From the NCBI GenBank assembly GCA_019359515.1, contig JAHHHC010000022.1:1-64000 (forward strand): a stretch of 64,000 nucleotides of DNA. Reading direction: 5' to 3'. Source of the DNA: Desmonostoc vinosum HA7617-LM4. GTDB lineage: Bacteria > Cyanobacteriota > Cyanobacteriia > Cyanobacteriales > Nostocaceae. How positions within the stretch are numbered: the stretch's first letter is position 1; each line of letters starts with the position of its first letter. A model generated the notes under the pieces. That model saw only the letters and a list, made by a program, of their open reading frames with translations, searched no databases and was not told the origin of the DNA. The position numbers and the translations under genes are program-made. Below are positions 18,756 through 26,853 of this stretch, piece by piece.

Positions 18756-20795
18756 ATGATGCTGATTTGCCCTCAGTGTAAATTTGAAAACTCGGATACT
18801 AACAAATTTTGTCAAAGCTGTGGCACGTCCCTGATCCACAAGGTTTGTCCTGAATGTAGTACCTCTGTACTTGTGAATGCACAAAATTGTCAAAACTGTG
18901 GCACCGAATGCGGCACAGTTTGGTGGGCGATTATTGCTAGAAAAAGAATTTCTGAAGGGGTATTAGAAAGTAAGGGAGTTAGGGAGATGTGGTACCCTGC
19001 GGGTTCTGCTTCGCAGTACGACTCCGCTCACCAACCGGGAGATGAGGAAGTAATATCTTCCTCATCTCCCGGATCTCCTTGTGTTGGTTTTCAACTCGCA
19101 TTAGGCTCATACTTAGACCAAGAGCAGCACTATCAATTGTTAGAACCTTTGCCAGATGAGGAAAAAATTGCTACTAGCTCTGAATTCGGTGTGCGAGTTT
19201 TAGATTGTCAACCATATCAAATATCACCTATTGAGGCAATATTAGCCAATCAGCAAAAAGGGCTGGTAACACCATCGGTGGGAGCTAGTGAAATACCTAA
19301 TTTGGCTAAACTTTATATTAGTTTACAGTCTCAAGTTTACCCAGCAGGAATTCCGTTGGTTCATGATGCATGGCAACAGGATGATGTACAAGTAGTACTG
19401 ATTGAAGACCGCTCAAACTGGCAGCCTTTACTAGACCTCTGGCAAGAAGAAAGCACTAGTATGTTACAAATATTACAGTGGTGCTATCAAATGACCCAAC
19501 TATGGACAGTATTGGAACCAGTGAATGGTCGTCAAAGTCTTTTAGATCTGTCTAATTTGCGGTTGGATGAAGACCAAACGCTGGGACTGCGACAATTATA
19601 TTTGGAACCATTGAATCTGCAACCTGCTGCTGAGTTACCAGAAGATGCACAAGCGCAAAAATCTGAACTGTTAACTATCCAAGTATTGGGACGGGTTTGG
19701 CAAAGTTTATTTAGACAATCACAAAGGACTCAATTTGGCTCTATAGTGCAGTTATTGGGTGATTTAGAGTTAGGAAAGATTGAAGCGATCGCTCAATTAC
19801 AATCACGCCTAAAGGCAATTTTCTCAGAACTAGAAGCACCTCCAACTGTTCCTCCGCAACCAGAAGATTTTCCCACTGCAACCACCAACCTACAACTAGA
19901 TGAGTCAGATGAATCAGAAGATATCTTTGCCAAAAACGATGATTCGCCAACAGTTGTGCTTTCAATGCAGTTGAGCAGCTTAGAAGATGCAGGACGCACA
20001 GATGTGGGACGTCAACGTCAACATAACGAAGACTACTTTGGTATTGAAACAAAAATTTACAAACTAGAATTGCCCAAAAACAGAGTTCTACAAGCCCACG
20101 GTTTGTATATTCTTTGCGATGGCATGGGCGGACATGCTGGTGGCGAAGTAGCCAGCGAGTTGGCAGTCAACACCCTACGCCAATACTTTCAAGAACACTG
20201 GATTGACAACCAATTGCCAACAGAAGAAAGCATTCGTGAAGCAGTTTATCTAGCAAATCAAGCGATTTACGAACTCAATCAACAAGATGCCCGTTCTGGT
20301 GTTGGGCGCATGGGTACAACTTTAGTAATGCTTTTAATTCAAGATACTGAAGCAGTAGTTGCTCATGTCGGGGATAGCCGCCTCTATCGTTTAACACGCA
20401 AGCGAGGACTCGAAACAATCACGGTAGACCATGAAGTTGGGCAACGGGAAATTACCAGAGGAGTAGAAGCGAGCATCGCTTACGCCCGCCCAGATGCTTA
20501 CCAACTCACCCAAGCTTTAGGGCCCCGCGACGAACACTCTATCAATCCCGATGTTGAATTTTTTGAAATTAATGAAGACACTCTGCTACTTTTAGCATCG
20601 GATGGTTTAACAGATAATGATTTACTAGAAACCCATTGGCAAACTCACTTAGAACCTTTGCTTAGTTCTAGCTCTAATCTAGAAAGAGGCATTATGGACT
20701 TAATTGATTTAGCAAATCAATACAATGGTCATGACAACATTACTGGTATACTTATCCGGGCAAAAGTGCGTCCAGATATGGAGAGTCAAAGGTAG
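18756..20795 (+). CDS. PP2C-family Ser/Thr phosphatase with double zinc ribbon
   Basis: A 679-residue protein. The N-terminus carries two zinc ribbons (CPQCKFENSDTNKFCQSCG and CPECSTSVLVNAQNCQNCG). A long middle region (about 110-400) resembles a degenerate kinase-like or scaffold segment. The C-terminus (about 405-672) is a PP2C domain with RTDVGRQRQHNEDYFG, the metal-binding DGMGGHAGGEVAS, GTTLVMLL, VGDSRLYRL and ASDGLTDN plus GHDNITGILI. All metal-binding Asp residues are present. It should reverse phosphorylation by Hanks kinases, and the next gene encodes an FHA-kinase. Residues about 70-110 look like a repeat insertion containing a perfect palindrome (see 19035-19072). Confidence 0.92.
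   Translation: MMLICPQCKFENSDTNKFCQSCGTSLIHKVCPECSTSVLVNAQNCQNCGTECGTVWWAIIARKRISEGVLESKGVREMWYPAGSASQYDSAHQPGDEEVISSSSPGSPCVGFQLALGSYLDQEQHYQLLEPLPDEEKIATSSEFGVRVLDCQPYQISPIEAILANQQKGLVTPSVGASEIPNLAKLYISLQSQVYPAGIPLVHDAWQQDDVQVVLIEDRSNWQPLLDLWQEESTSMLQILQWCYQMTQLWTVLEPVNGRQSLLDLSNLRLDEDQTLGLRQLYLEPLNLQPAAELPEDAQAQKSELLTIQVLGRVWQSLFRQSQRTQFGSIVQLLGDLELGKIEAIAQLQSRLKAIFSELEAPPTVPPQPEDFPTATTNLQLDESDESEDIFAKNDDSPTVVLSMQLSSLEDAGRTDVGRQRQHNEDYFGIETKIYKLELPKNRVLQAHGLYILCDGMGGHAGGEVASELAVNTLRQYFQEHWIDNQLPTEESIREAVYLANQAIYELNQQDARSGVGRMGTTLVMLLIQDTEAVVAHVGDSRLYRLTRKRGLETITVDHEVGQREITRGVEASIAYARPDAYQLTQALGPRDEHSINPDVEFFEINEDTLLLLASDGLTDNDLLETHWQTHLEPLLSSSSNLERGIMDLIDLANQYNGHDNITGILIRAKVRPDMESQR
19035..19072. 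repeat. 16-bp perfect palindrome inside the phosphatase gene
   Basis: CCGGGAGATGAGGAAG and its exact reverse complement flank a 6-base loop TAATAT. Just upstream (18990-19030) is GGTACCCTGCGGGTTCTGCTTCGCAGTACGACTCCGCTCA (shown in part elsewhere), which resembles the intergenic repeats near 40130 and 45640. The block is in frame. Confidence 0.8.
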
Positions 20796-20895
20796 TGGGG
20801 AATGGGGAATGGGGAATGGGGAATGGGAAACTAGTATTTTTTATTTCTCCCCCTGCCCCCTGCCCCCTTGCCCCTCATCCCTAACCCCCAATCCC
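20794..20895. repeat. Heptamer tandem repeats
   Basis: Four tandem GGGGAAT units are followed by CCCCCTGCCCCCTGCCCCC, in the gap between the phosphatase and FHA-kinase genes. The repeats separate two genes that probably work together. Confidence 0.75.
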
Positions 20896-20914
20896 TTACC
20901 TCTTAGGTCGTAAT

Positions 20915-22195
20915 GTGATTATCTTGACACTGTTAGAACCGCAACAAAAAACATCGCTCAAGCAGTGGTGCTTTGAAAACTCTTCTGTGATTCGGATTGG
21001 TCGAGCAGCAGATAATCACGTTGTTTTAAATGATAGTTTGGTTTCTCGACATCATTTAGAACTTAGGCAAATCAGTTCTGCTGGTAGTAATGGTGTTTCT
21101 TGGCAGGTGATTAGCCAAGGTACGAATGGTACTTTTCTCAATGGCGTTCTTGTCACTAACAACTTGCTACCTGATAATTCCCTCTTGCAACTGGCACAGG
21201 GTGGGCCAATATTGCAATTCCAAATTCAGGAGGTGACAGCATCAAGACCTTGGTTACAGATGCAAGAAACTCAAGAAACGGAGGAAAACACTGATCCAAC
21301 AGTGTATTCAGGAAGTAGAACTCCATTAACCTACACTTGTACGCACGAAGGTAATGCACCACAAAATTTGTTTTGTATCCATTGTGGTCAACCCATCTCA
21401 GTAGAAAAGACAATTCGCCATTATCAAGTGCTAAAAACCTTGGGACAAGGAGGTATGGGTACTACTTACCTTGCCTGGGATGCAATAGGTTTGACAGGGG
21501 GTAGACCTCAGCTGTTGGTGTTGAAGCAAATGAATGCTGATATGGCCAAAATTGCTAAGGCTCAAGAATTATTTGAGCGAGAGGCGTATACTCTCAAATC
21601 TCTCAATCATTCTGGAATTCCTAAGTATTACGACTTCTTTGTAGAAGGTGGCAAAAAATACTTAGCAATGGAATTAATTCACGGACAAGATTTAGAAAAG
21701 CGTATCTATACTAATGGGCCAGTGACGCCCAACCAAGCGATCGCCTGGATGATCCAAACGTGCGATGTCTTAGACTATCTCCATAGCCAAGACCCCCCAC
21801 TGATTCATCGCGATATTAAACCCGCTAATCTGATGGTACGAAATGCCAATAATCAAGTAGCAGTGCTAGATTTTGGTGCTGTTAAGGAAATTGGTACAGC
21901 ACCTGGAACTCGAATCGGTGCAGAGGGTTACTGTGCCCCAGAACAAGAACGAGGCCAACCTTTGACTCAATCCGATTTGTATGCGATTGGGCCGACGCTG
22001 ATTTTTTTGCTCACAGGGGAGAATCCCTTCAAGTTTTATCGCCAACGAGGGCGCAACTTTAGGTTTGATGTGGCAAAAGTTCCGACGATCACTTCTCAAT
22101 TAAGAGATGTCATTGACCGTGTTACAGAACCACTGCCGCGCGATCGCTATCAAGATGCCAAAGAACTTGTTGCTGCACTAGCAGCATGTTACTAA
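20915..22195 (+). CDS. FHA-domain Ser/Thr protein kinase with zinc ribbon
   Basis: A 426-residue protein. The N-terminal FHA domain (about 20-95, core IRIGRAADNHVVLNDSLVSRHHLEL quoted in part: GRAADNHVVL, SRHHLEL) binds phosphothreonine. A small Cys/His ribbon (CTHEGNAPQNLFCIHCG) follows, then a Hanks kinase (about 168-425) with LGQGGMGTTYLAWD, VLKQMN, HRDIKPANLM and LDFGAVKEIG. It is probably active. It opens with GTG at 20915; the ATG two bases upstream runs straight into a stop. With the PP2C gene 120 bp upstream it forms a kinase-phosphatase pair. Confidence 0.92.
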   Translation: MIILTLLEPQQKTSLKQWCFENSSVIRIGRAADNHVVLNDSLVSRHHLELRQISSAGSNGVSWQVISQGTNGTFLNGVLVTNNLLPDNSLLQLAQGGPILQFQIQEVTASRPWLQMQETQETEENTDPTVYSGSRTPLTYTCTHEGNAPQNLFCIHCGQPISVEKTIRHYQVLKTLGQGGMGTTYLAWDAIGLTGGRPQLLVLKQMNADMAKIAKAQELFEREAYTLKSLNHSGIPKYYDFFVEGGKKYLAMELIHGQDLEKRIYTNGPVTPNQAIAWMIQTCDVLDYLHSQDPPLIHRDIKPANLMVRNANNQVAVLDFGAVKEIGTAPGTRIGAEGYCAPEQERGQPLTQSDLYAIGPTLIFLLTGENPFKFYRQRGRNFRFDVAKVPTITSQLRDVIDRVTEPLPRDRYQDAKELVAALAACY

Positions 22196-22199
22196 AGAA

Positions 22200-22275
22200 A
22201 CTTGGTACTGGGGACTAGGGACTGGGTAGAGGGGGTTTTCCCATTACCCAATCCCCTATACCCAGTACCTAATCC
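22200..22275. repeat. Short repeat block
   Basis: GGTACTGGGGACTAGGGACTGGG and the complementary CCCAATCCCCTATACCCAGTACC form an imperfect inverted arrangement of heptamers between convergent genes. It may act as a shared transcript end, but this is not proven. Confidence 0.55.
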
Positions 22276-22494
22276 TTACCCTTCGTCCCAAGCTTCCACA
22301 GCTAGCAATTCACTAATTGGGTCTTGCATACTAAATCCAAAATCGAGCAGCTCCTGTTTCCAGTGCTGCCATTCATTACCGTATAGCAGAGCGATTTTCC
22401 AAATGCTATCGGTCTGCTTGATGATATTTGATTCTACTAGTGATTGCACGTTACGCTGCAATTTCACCATAGGGTGAATTACTTGCTGAGTCAT
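22276..22494 (-). CDS. Small conserved cyanobacterial protein (DUF4327-like)
   Basis: A 72-residue protein, MTQQVIHPMVKLQRNVQSLV at the N-terminus and KQELLDFGFSMQDPISELL near the C-terminus. From memory it looks like the cyanobacteria-specific DUF4327 family, whose function is unknown. The ATG is preceded by GAGG at 5 bases. It is short, acidic at the C-terminus and has no signal peptide. Reading frame quality and the ribosome site favour a real gene. Confidence 0.7.
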   Translation of the reverse strand: MTQQVIHPMVKLQRNVQSLVESNIIKQTDSIWKIALLYGNEWQHWKQELLDFGFSMQDPISELLAVEAWDEG

Positions 22495-23088
22495 AACCTC
22501 AAATTAATTCAGATTTTATTTGGTAAATGCTTAATCAAAACTGCTTTCCTTTTTGCAATTGTCGCCGGCTCGTAGAGTGCTATATTTTGGCAAAGCGAGT
22601 CTTAACTTTCTAACTATACCATAACAAACTCTAGTCATTTCCTGAAAATTTCGGTTTTGTACGGTAATTACCACCATAAAACTCTAATCTTCTCAGAAAT
22701 TGTCTTCAGCTACGAACCTAAAACCTAGTTCTCTACAAGATTGCACCCATAGCATAGATGGGGACTATCTGTAAAACTTTATTGTTTTTAGTCACCAGAT
22801 ACGTAATTTTTGTCAAAAAGTCAGTAAAAGCTGGTTATTTTGGAATTTTTTCGATTAACAATGAAGTTTGCAATTCATATCTAAATATTATTTTAGATAT
22901 AAATTGCAAACATCTGCGATTAAATAAATCTTTTGCAAATCTTTATATAAATTTAATATTGTGGGGACTGGGGAACTTGTGCTGAGCTTGTCCTGAGCAA
23001 AGCCGAAGGGCAAAGTCGAAGTATGGGAATTGGGAATGGGGGTATTGGGGAATTGGTTATTTCTCCCCCACTCCCTACTCCCCACTCC
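22495..23088. other. Intergenic region with long hairpin and repeat block
   Basis: No gene is supported. It holds a 19-bp interrupted hairpin (22866-22911) and a dispersed-repeat stretch (22975-23100) with CTTGTCCTGAGCAAAGCCGAAGG and heptamers. The ORF at 22758-22985 lies across the hairpin and has no coding character. Confidence 0.5.
22866..22911. repeat. Long A+T-rich hairpin
   Basis: GTTTGCAATT-C-ATATCTAAA pairs with TTTAGATAT-A-AATTGCAAAC around a 6-base loop: 19 pairs with a single mismatch. No T-run follows. It could be an RNA structure, an old terminator or a repeat-element core. Confidence 0.7.
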
Positions 23089-23940
23089 CTACTCCCTCTC
23101 TATAGGTGCATCGGGTAGTTTGCTCCATTCGTGCCATGAGCCATTGTAGTTAAGTACATGCAAATAGCCCAATAAATATTTCAAGATAAACCAGGTGTGT
23201 GCTGATCGCGCTCCTACGGCACAGTAGGTGATAATTTGGTGATCTGCGGTCAGACTCCTGCTGCTGTAAAGTGTCTGCAATTCCTCGAAGGATTTAAAAG
23301 TTCCATCTGCGTTTAAGGCGAGTTCGTAAAAGATATGAACCGCGCCAGGGATGTGACCTGCACGTTCTGTTGCTTTTGGAGGTTCAGTATGGAACCATTC
23401 ACCACTATACTCTTGGGGCGATCACACATCTACTAAAATACGATCTGTCCGTCTAATGGATTCTCTGACATACTCGTGTGATGCGCGCAGGCTGATATCA
23501 AGGTTTTGTAAGCGATACTGACTCGGTTTCACAACTGGTTGCTGGGCTGTTAATGGGCGTCTTTCTGCTATCCATTTGCGGCGCCCACCGTTGAGAATGC
23601 GTACATCATGATGACCAAAAACTTTTAAGAACCAAAAGATCCATGCTCCAATGGCAGGAATATCGCCATATGTAATTATGGTTGTATCATTTGTAATACC
23701 GGAACGAGTCAGCAATTCTTCCAAGGAAACCGGATCAAAATTTGTCTGGTAATTAGGAAGTAAAAACGCGGTGAGCAAGTTCCAGAATACTGCACCAGGG
23801 ATGTGTCCGGTATCGTATGCCTGAGAATTTATATCTCCTTCTATCAAGCAAATATTGGAGTTATCTAAATGCTCAGCAAGCCATTGAGTATCAACGATGA
23901 CTTCAGGGTGTGCGTAATCAAACATCAATCTTTGCCTCAT
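23089..23940 (-). pseudogene. Two-domain sulfurtransferase (rhodanese) interrupted by an in-frame TGA
   Basis: Read through, this is a 283-residue tandem-rhodanese thiosulfate/3-mercaptopyruvate sulfurtransferase. The N-terminal domain ends with RRTDRILVDV, then TGA (23422-23424), then in the same frame SPQEYSGEWFHTEPPKATERAGHIPGAVHI (quoted in part), reaching the catalytic loop YCAVGARSAHTWF with the active-site Cys. The expected residue at the stop is Arg (DVRSPxE is the family pattern), so CGA became TGA. Only the inactive N-terminal domain (172 residues) would be made unless there is readthrough or re-initiation. The 3' end runs into a heptamer repeat block that supplies the final stop. 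It could also be a sequencing error. Confidence 0.82.
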
Positions 23941-23943
23941 TGC

Positions 23944-24378
23944 TCAATTAGCATAAATTTCATCGTCTGGCGTCGGAAAAACTAGATGCCGCGCCCGATG
24001 AACTAAGGTTGTGGAAACAGAAAAAAGCATAAATCCGATGAGTGGATGAAGCACTGCTAAAGGTAAAGATGATTTGAGGTGAATTGTCAAAAATTGCATT
24101 CCTAGCAGCACTGGCATACTTACAGTCAGACTCCGGACTCTTTGAGGAAATGGATTCAAGAACACCCATACCAACAAAAGTAGTGACAGCCAACTGTAAC
24201 CACGCACCAACCAAATGTGGATTTTCCACCACTCAGGGTTATGAAAATATGCTATGCCCACGGTTAAAACTTGGGCCAAAAGACAGATATTAAAGAGTGA
24301 AGCCACACGAGAAAACCAAAGCTGACTTCGCCTTAAGGATGCTTGTACGCTGTCGTCAGAAATAGGAGTTATGGTCAT
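23944..24378 (-). CDS. DUF6220-like four-helix membrane protein
   Basis: A 144-residue integral membrane protein with four hydrophobic helices (FNICLLAQVLTVGIAYF, WLSLLLLVWVFLNPF, SMPVLLGMQFLTIHL and LIGFMLFSVSTTLVHRAR). The pattern of a helix bundle with one His in helix 3 and another in helix 4 fits DUF6220. Its function is unknown. The start at 24378 (MTITPISDDS) is preferred over 24405. Its stop lies only three bases before the sulfurtransferase start, so the two were probably co-transcribed. Confidence 0.68.
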   Translation of the reverse strand: MTITPISDDSVQASLRRSQLWFSRVASLFNICLLAQVLTVGIAYFHNPEWWKIHIWLVRGYSWLSLLLLVWVFLNPFPQRVRSLTVSMPVLLGMQFLTIHLKSSLPLAVLHPLIGFMLFSVSTTLVHRARHLVFPTPDDEIYAN

Positions 24379-24521
24379 GCTAGAGTGATCTTGCAGATGA
24401 ATCAAGATGAGCTAAAACTAAGATATTTCTGATTCTCTGGTTAATCTAGTCCTCGATCGTGTACAGTTTGCGACAGGATATCTCTATCTCAAGCTGACTT
24501 CTACGCCCAAGCTAAATAATC

Positions 24522-25214
24522 ATGGTAAATTCTTTGCAGTCTCTATTTCAAGCGATCGCCCATGCTCGTAATGAAGAAGAATTAAGACAGCAGATCATGG
24601 TTAAAGTTGGCGAATATTTTGCCGCCCAACGTTGGGGAATTTTTTTCTTAGATCAACTTCCCTTGGTCAATGCCAATCTTCCAAGCATGGCGAAATTAGC
24701 TGTATCCGTAGAACATAATCCAGTTTTACGCTACCTCATTAAACAACATGCTCCAGTTCATGAAGGATTGTTATTATCGCCGGAACTTTGGCGGGTAATT
24801 TGTCCGCGTCCTGATCATGGACATGTGATGGCTGGGCCAATTGTCAGCAATGGTTGTTTGGTTGGTGGAGTTGGTTTTACCCGTCATCGAGATACACCTG
24901 CTTTTAATACTCAAGATTTGGTTGATTTGAGTGCCCTTTGCTTGCATCTTTCAACCTGGCTAGTAACAATACAGTCGCAATCTCCGAAATGTGATTTTTC
25001 ACATGTAAATTCTTTAACACCCCGCGAGATTCAAATTGCCGAACTGGTGGCACAAGGACTCACAAATGCCGAAATTGGCTCAACCTTGTGGATTCAAGAA
25101 AATTCTGTTAAGCAAGCCTTAAAGCGCATGTTTCGCAAGCTGAAAGTTTCGTCTCGTGCCGGGATGGTTGCACAACTAGTATCTAGTACATCGGTTTCTC
25201 AACTGAAGACCTAG
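24522..25214 (+). CDS. LuxR-type transcriptional regulator with GAF-like sensor half
   Basis: A 230-residue regulator. The N-terminal 150 residues look like a GAF domain (AQRWGIFFLDQLPL, MAGPIVSNGCLVGGVGFTR). The C-terminal helix-turn-helix (about 163-222) shows LTPREIQIAELVAQGLTNAEIG and the recognition part NSVKQALKRMFRKL. It is divergent from the DUF6220 gene and ends 192 bases before the lasso-type precursor gene. It may control either; that is inference from position only. Confidence 0.87.
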   Translation: MVNSLQSLFQAIAHARNEEELRQQIMVKVGEYFAAQRWGIFFLDQLPLVNANLPSMAKLAVSVEHNPVLRYLIKQHAPVHEGLLLSPELWRVICPRPDHGHVMAGPIVSNGCLVGGVGFTRHRDTPAFNTQDLVDLSALCLHLSTWLVTIQSQSPKCDFSHVNSLTPREIQIAELVAQGLTNAEIGSTLWIQENSVKQALKRMFRKLKVSSRAGMVAQLVSSTSVSQLKT

Positions 25215-25242
25215 CTTTTATGTTGTTGATCACATTACAAAG

Positions 25243-25256
25243 GTGATTAAAATCAC
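25243..25256. promoter_or_regulatory. Inverted repeat GTGATT-AA-AATCAC ahead of the lasso-type gene
   Basis: A short perfect dyad lies between the LuxR gene stop and the precursor gene. It may be an operator for the neighbouring regulator or a weak terminator stem. There is nothing to prove binding. Confidence 0.3.
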
Positions 25257-25406
25257 TTGCAGTTTGTTATTTTAACCGTAATATCCTTTAATCATATGCA
25301 TAGCAAGAATATGTTTAATAGACTGATGCAATTTTCAAAAGTCTAGTGATAACAGTTTTCAGATGCATGTACAAACCAGTCAACAAACAAATTACATGAG
25401 GAAAGT

Positions 25407-25562
25407 ATGAAATCTCACCTAAAGCCCTATACTCAACCTAAACTTACTGTTTTTGGTGATGTTCAAGTTTTAACCCAAGGACTCAAAGATGGTTCAGCTT
25501 TGGATAAAGATTTCCCAACAGGGACTCCTAAAGGTAAGCTAACTTTCTCTGACACTTATTAG
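25407..25562 (+). CDS. Lasso-peptide-type RiPP precursor
   Basis: A 51-codon gene too short for routine ORF lists. GAGGAAAG lies immediately upstream at good spacing. The leader (residues 1-24) contains YTQPKLTVFG, an exact YxxPxLxxxG motif, the signal read by lasso-peptide RRE (B1) proteins. Thr23 is at the -2 position before the predicted cut, as lasso proteases require. The core would begin GLKDGSALD: Gly1 and an Asp at position 9, the expected macrolactam ring partners, with tail KDFPTGTPKGKLTFSDTY. No asparagine-synthetase-like cyclase, protease or exporter gene is within this window, so maturation enzymes must be elsewhere or absent. Confidence 0.75.
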   Translation: MKSHLKPYTQPKLTVFGDVQVLTQGLKDGSALDKDFPTGTPKGKLTFSDTY

Positions 25563-25887
25563 GCTAGCAATAGGGTGTTAGTTAAGATATGTGATATATT
25601 CTTATACCTCTAGTCTAGAGCAATTAGGTGTTAAGAATATGTCACTATTAATATTGCATTAGGTATATTCATCTTGAAATCCAAAAAAACACGATTTGGA
25701 TTTCTATCACAAGATTAAAATTGTAAGCATTGCTGATAGAGACTTTTATCGTTTTAATAAAACTCAACTACAAGCAATGCCAGAATTTTATCTGACGTAG
25801 CTTTCCAAATCGTGTGAGAAATCAACAAACAGCAAATAAGCTGTTATTGGATAGCATAATGGTTTTTGGCAATTTTTCAAATATTTT
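25563..25887. other. Intergenic region with alternative RNA structures
   Basis: No gene seen. GAAATCCAAA (25676-25685) can pair with TTTGGATTTC (25695-25704). Alternatively ACACGATTTGGA (25689-25700) can pair with TCCAAATCGTGT (25804-25815), enclosing an inner GCATTGCT / AGCAATGC stem (25727-25734, 25773-25780). The two outer pairings exclude each other. Confidence 0.5.
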
Positions 25888-26823
25888 TTAGAGAAAATTG
25901 GTGTCCTGTAAAAACTTTAGAATAGCTGCATTCACCATTTTAAATGCACCAGTAGAAGCATCGTGACAGCAGTTAGGTAAAATTTTTAACTTGGAATTGG
26001 CAATGCAACGGTGTAATTTTTCACCATGTCTAGCCGGAAACCAACTATCTTGTTCACCCCACAAAATTAATGTGGGACATTTAATAGCACCTAAATTATC
26101 TTGAATCTTACTCAGCATATTTGGTTTATTGGTTTGCCAATTCTCAATTTCCAGTGCTGCTATTTTTAGTTCTTCTGCAACTTTGGCAATAGTACCAGGT
26201 AGTTCAATAAACGGGTAAGTTATCCAGTATATATCTTCCTCTGTTAGTGTTGATGGGTCAAATAGCACCTTACGTCTTTCTATTGCCATTACTTCTCTAA
26301 AGAGAGGCGCAAACAGATATGCTAGGCGTAGGGAGTCAATTGTTTGCAATATTTCTGTAGGTGTGTGGGCAAGCAACCACATAGCCCAATGGGGTAAGCT
26401 TTCAGTAAAGATAGGTACATTAACTACTACTAATCGCCCGATCAAATTGGGGTTTCTTTGAGCAAGGGCAAGGGCAATTAATCCTCCTAAAGACTCTGCT
26501 ACAATCACTGCTGGTTCATCACATAACTCTTGAATAACTCGCTCAAATTCAATAATTTGATGATCGTTATGTTCAGGACGAGATAATGGTTTTTCGGAAA
26601 AACCATAACCTTTAGCATCAAAACAAATGACTCGAAAATGCTTAGATAATGGTGTGATGCTGTAGCGCCAATTGTAACTCCAACTGCCCATACCGTGTAA
26701 TAAAACTAATGGTTTACCTCTACCTTTTTCACCATAGGCAATTTTTACAGGATAGCCTTTAGCATCACTAATAATTAGATTTTGCCGTCCTTGCGGAAAA
26801 GTGGTTTGCCACCAATCTTTCAT
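25888..26823 (-). CDS. Alpha/beta hydrolase
   Basis: A 311-residue alpha/beta-hydrolase-fold enzyme. The oxyanion region VLLHGMGSWSYNWR is at about 38-51, the nucleophile elbow VAESLGGLIAL (Ser at about 111, in ESLGG rather than the usual GxSxG), the acid is probably in WGEQDSWFP, and the His in PNCCHDAS. It is cytosolic with no signal peptide. The family includes esterases, haloperoxidases and hydrolases of chlorophyll-like compounds; the substrate is unknown. Confidence 0.85.
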   Translation of the reverse strand: MKDWWQTTFPQGRQNLIISDAKGYPVKIAYGEKGRGKPLVLLHGMGSWSYNWRYSITPLSKHFRVICFDAKGYGFSEKPLSRPEHNDHQIIEFERVIQELCDEPAVIVAESLGGLIALALAQRNPNLIGRLVVVNVPIFTESLPHWAMWLLAHTPTEILQTIDSLRLAYLFAPLFREVMAIERRKVLFDPSTLTEEDIYWITYPFIELPGTIAKVAEELKIAALEIENWQTNKPNMLSKIQDNLGAIKCPTLILWGEQDSWFPARHGEKLHRCIANSKLKILPNCCHDASTGAFKMVNAAILKFLQDTNFL

Positions 26824-26853
26824 TCTTGTGTTAATAATTTGCCAATAACTAAT

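Noticed and set aside
22758-22985. 75-codon + strand ORF
   Set aside because: It runs through the long hairpin and into repeat DNA; no coding character.
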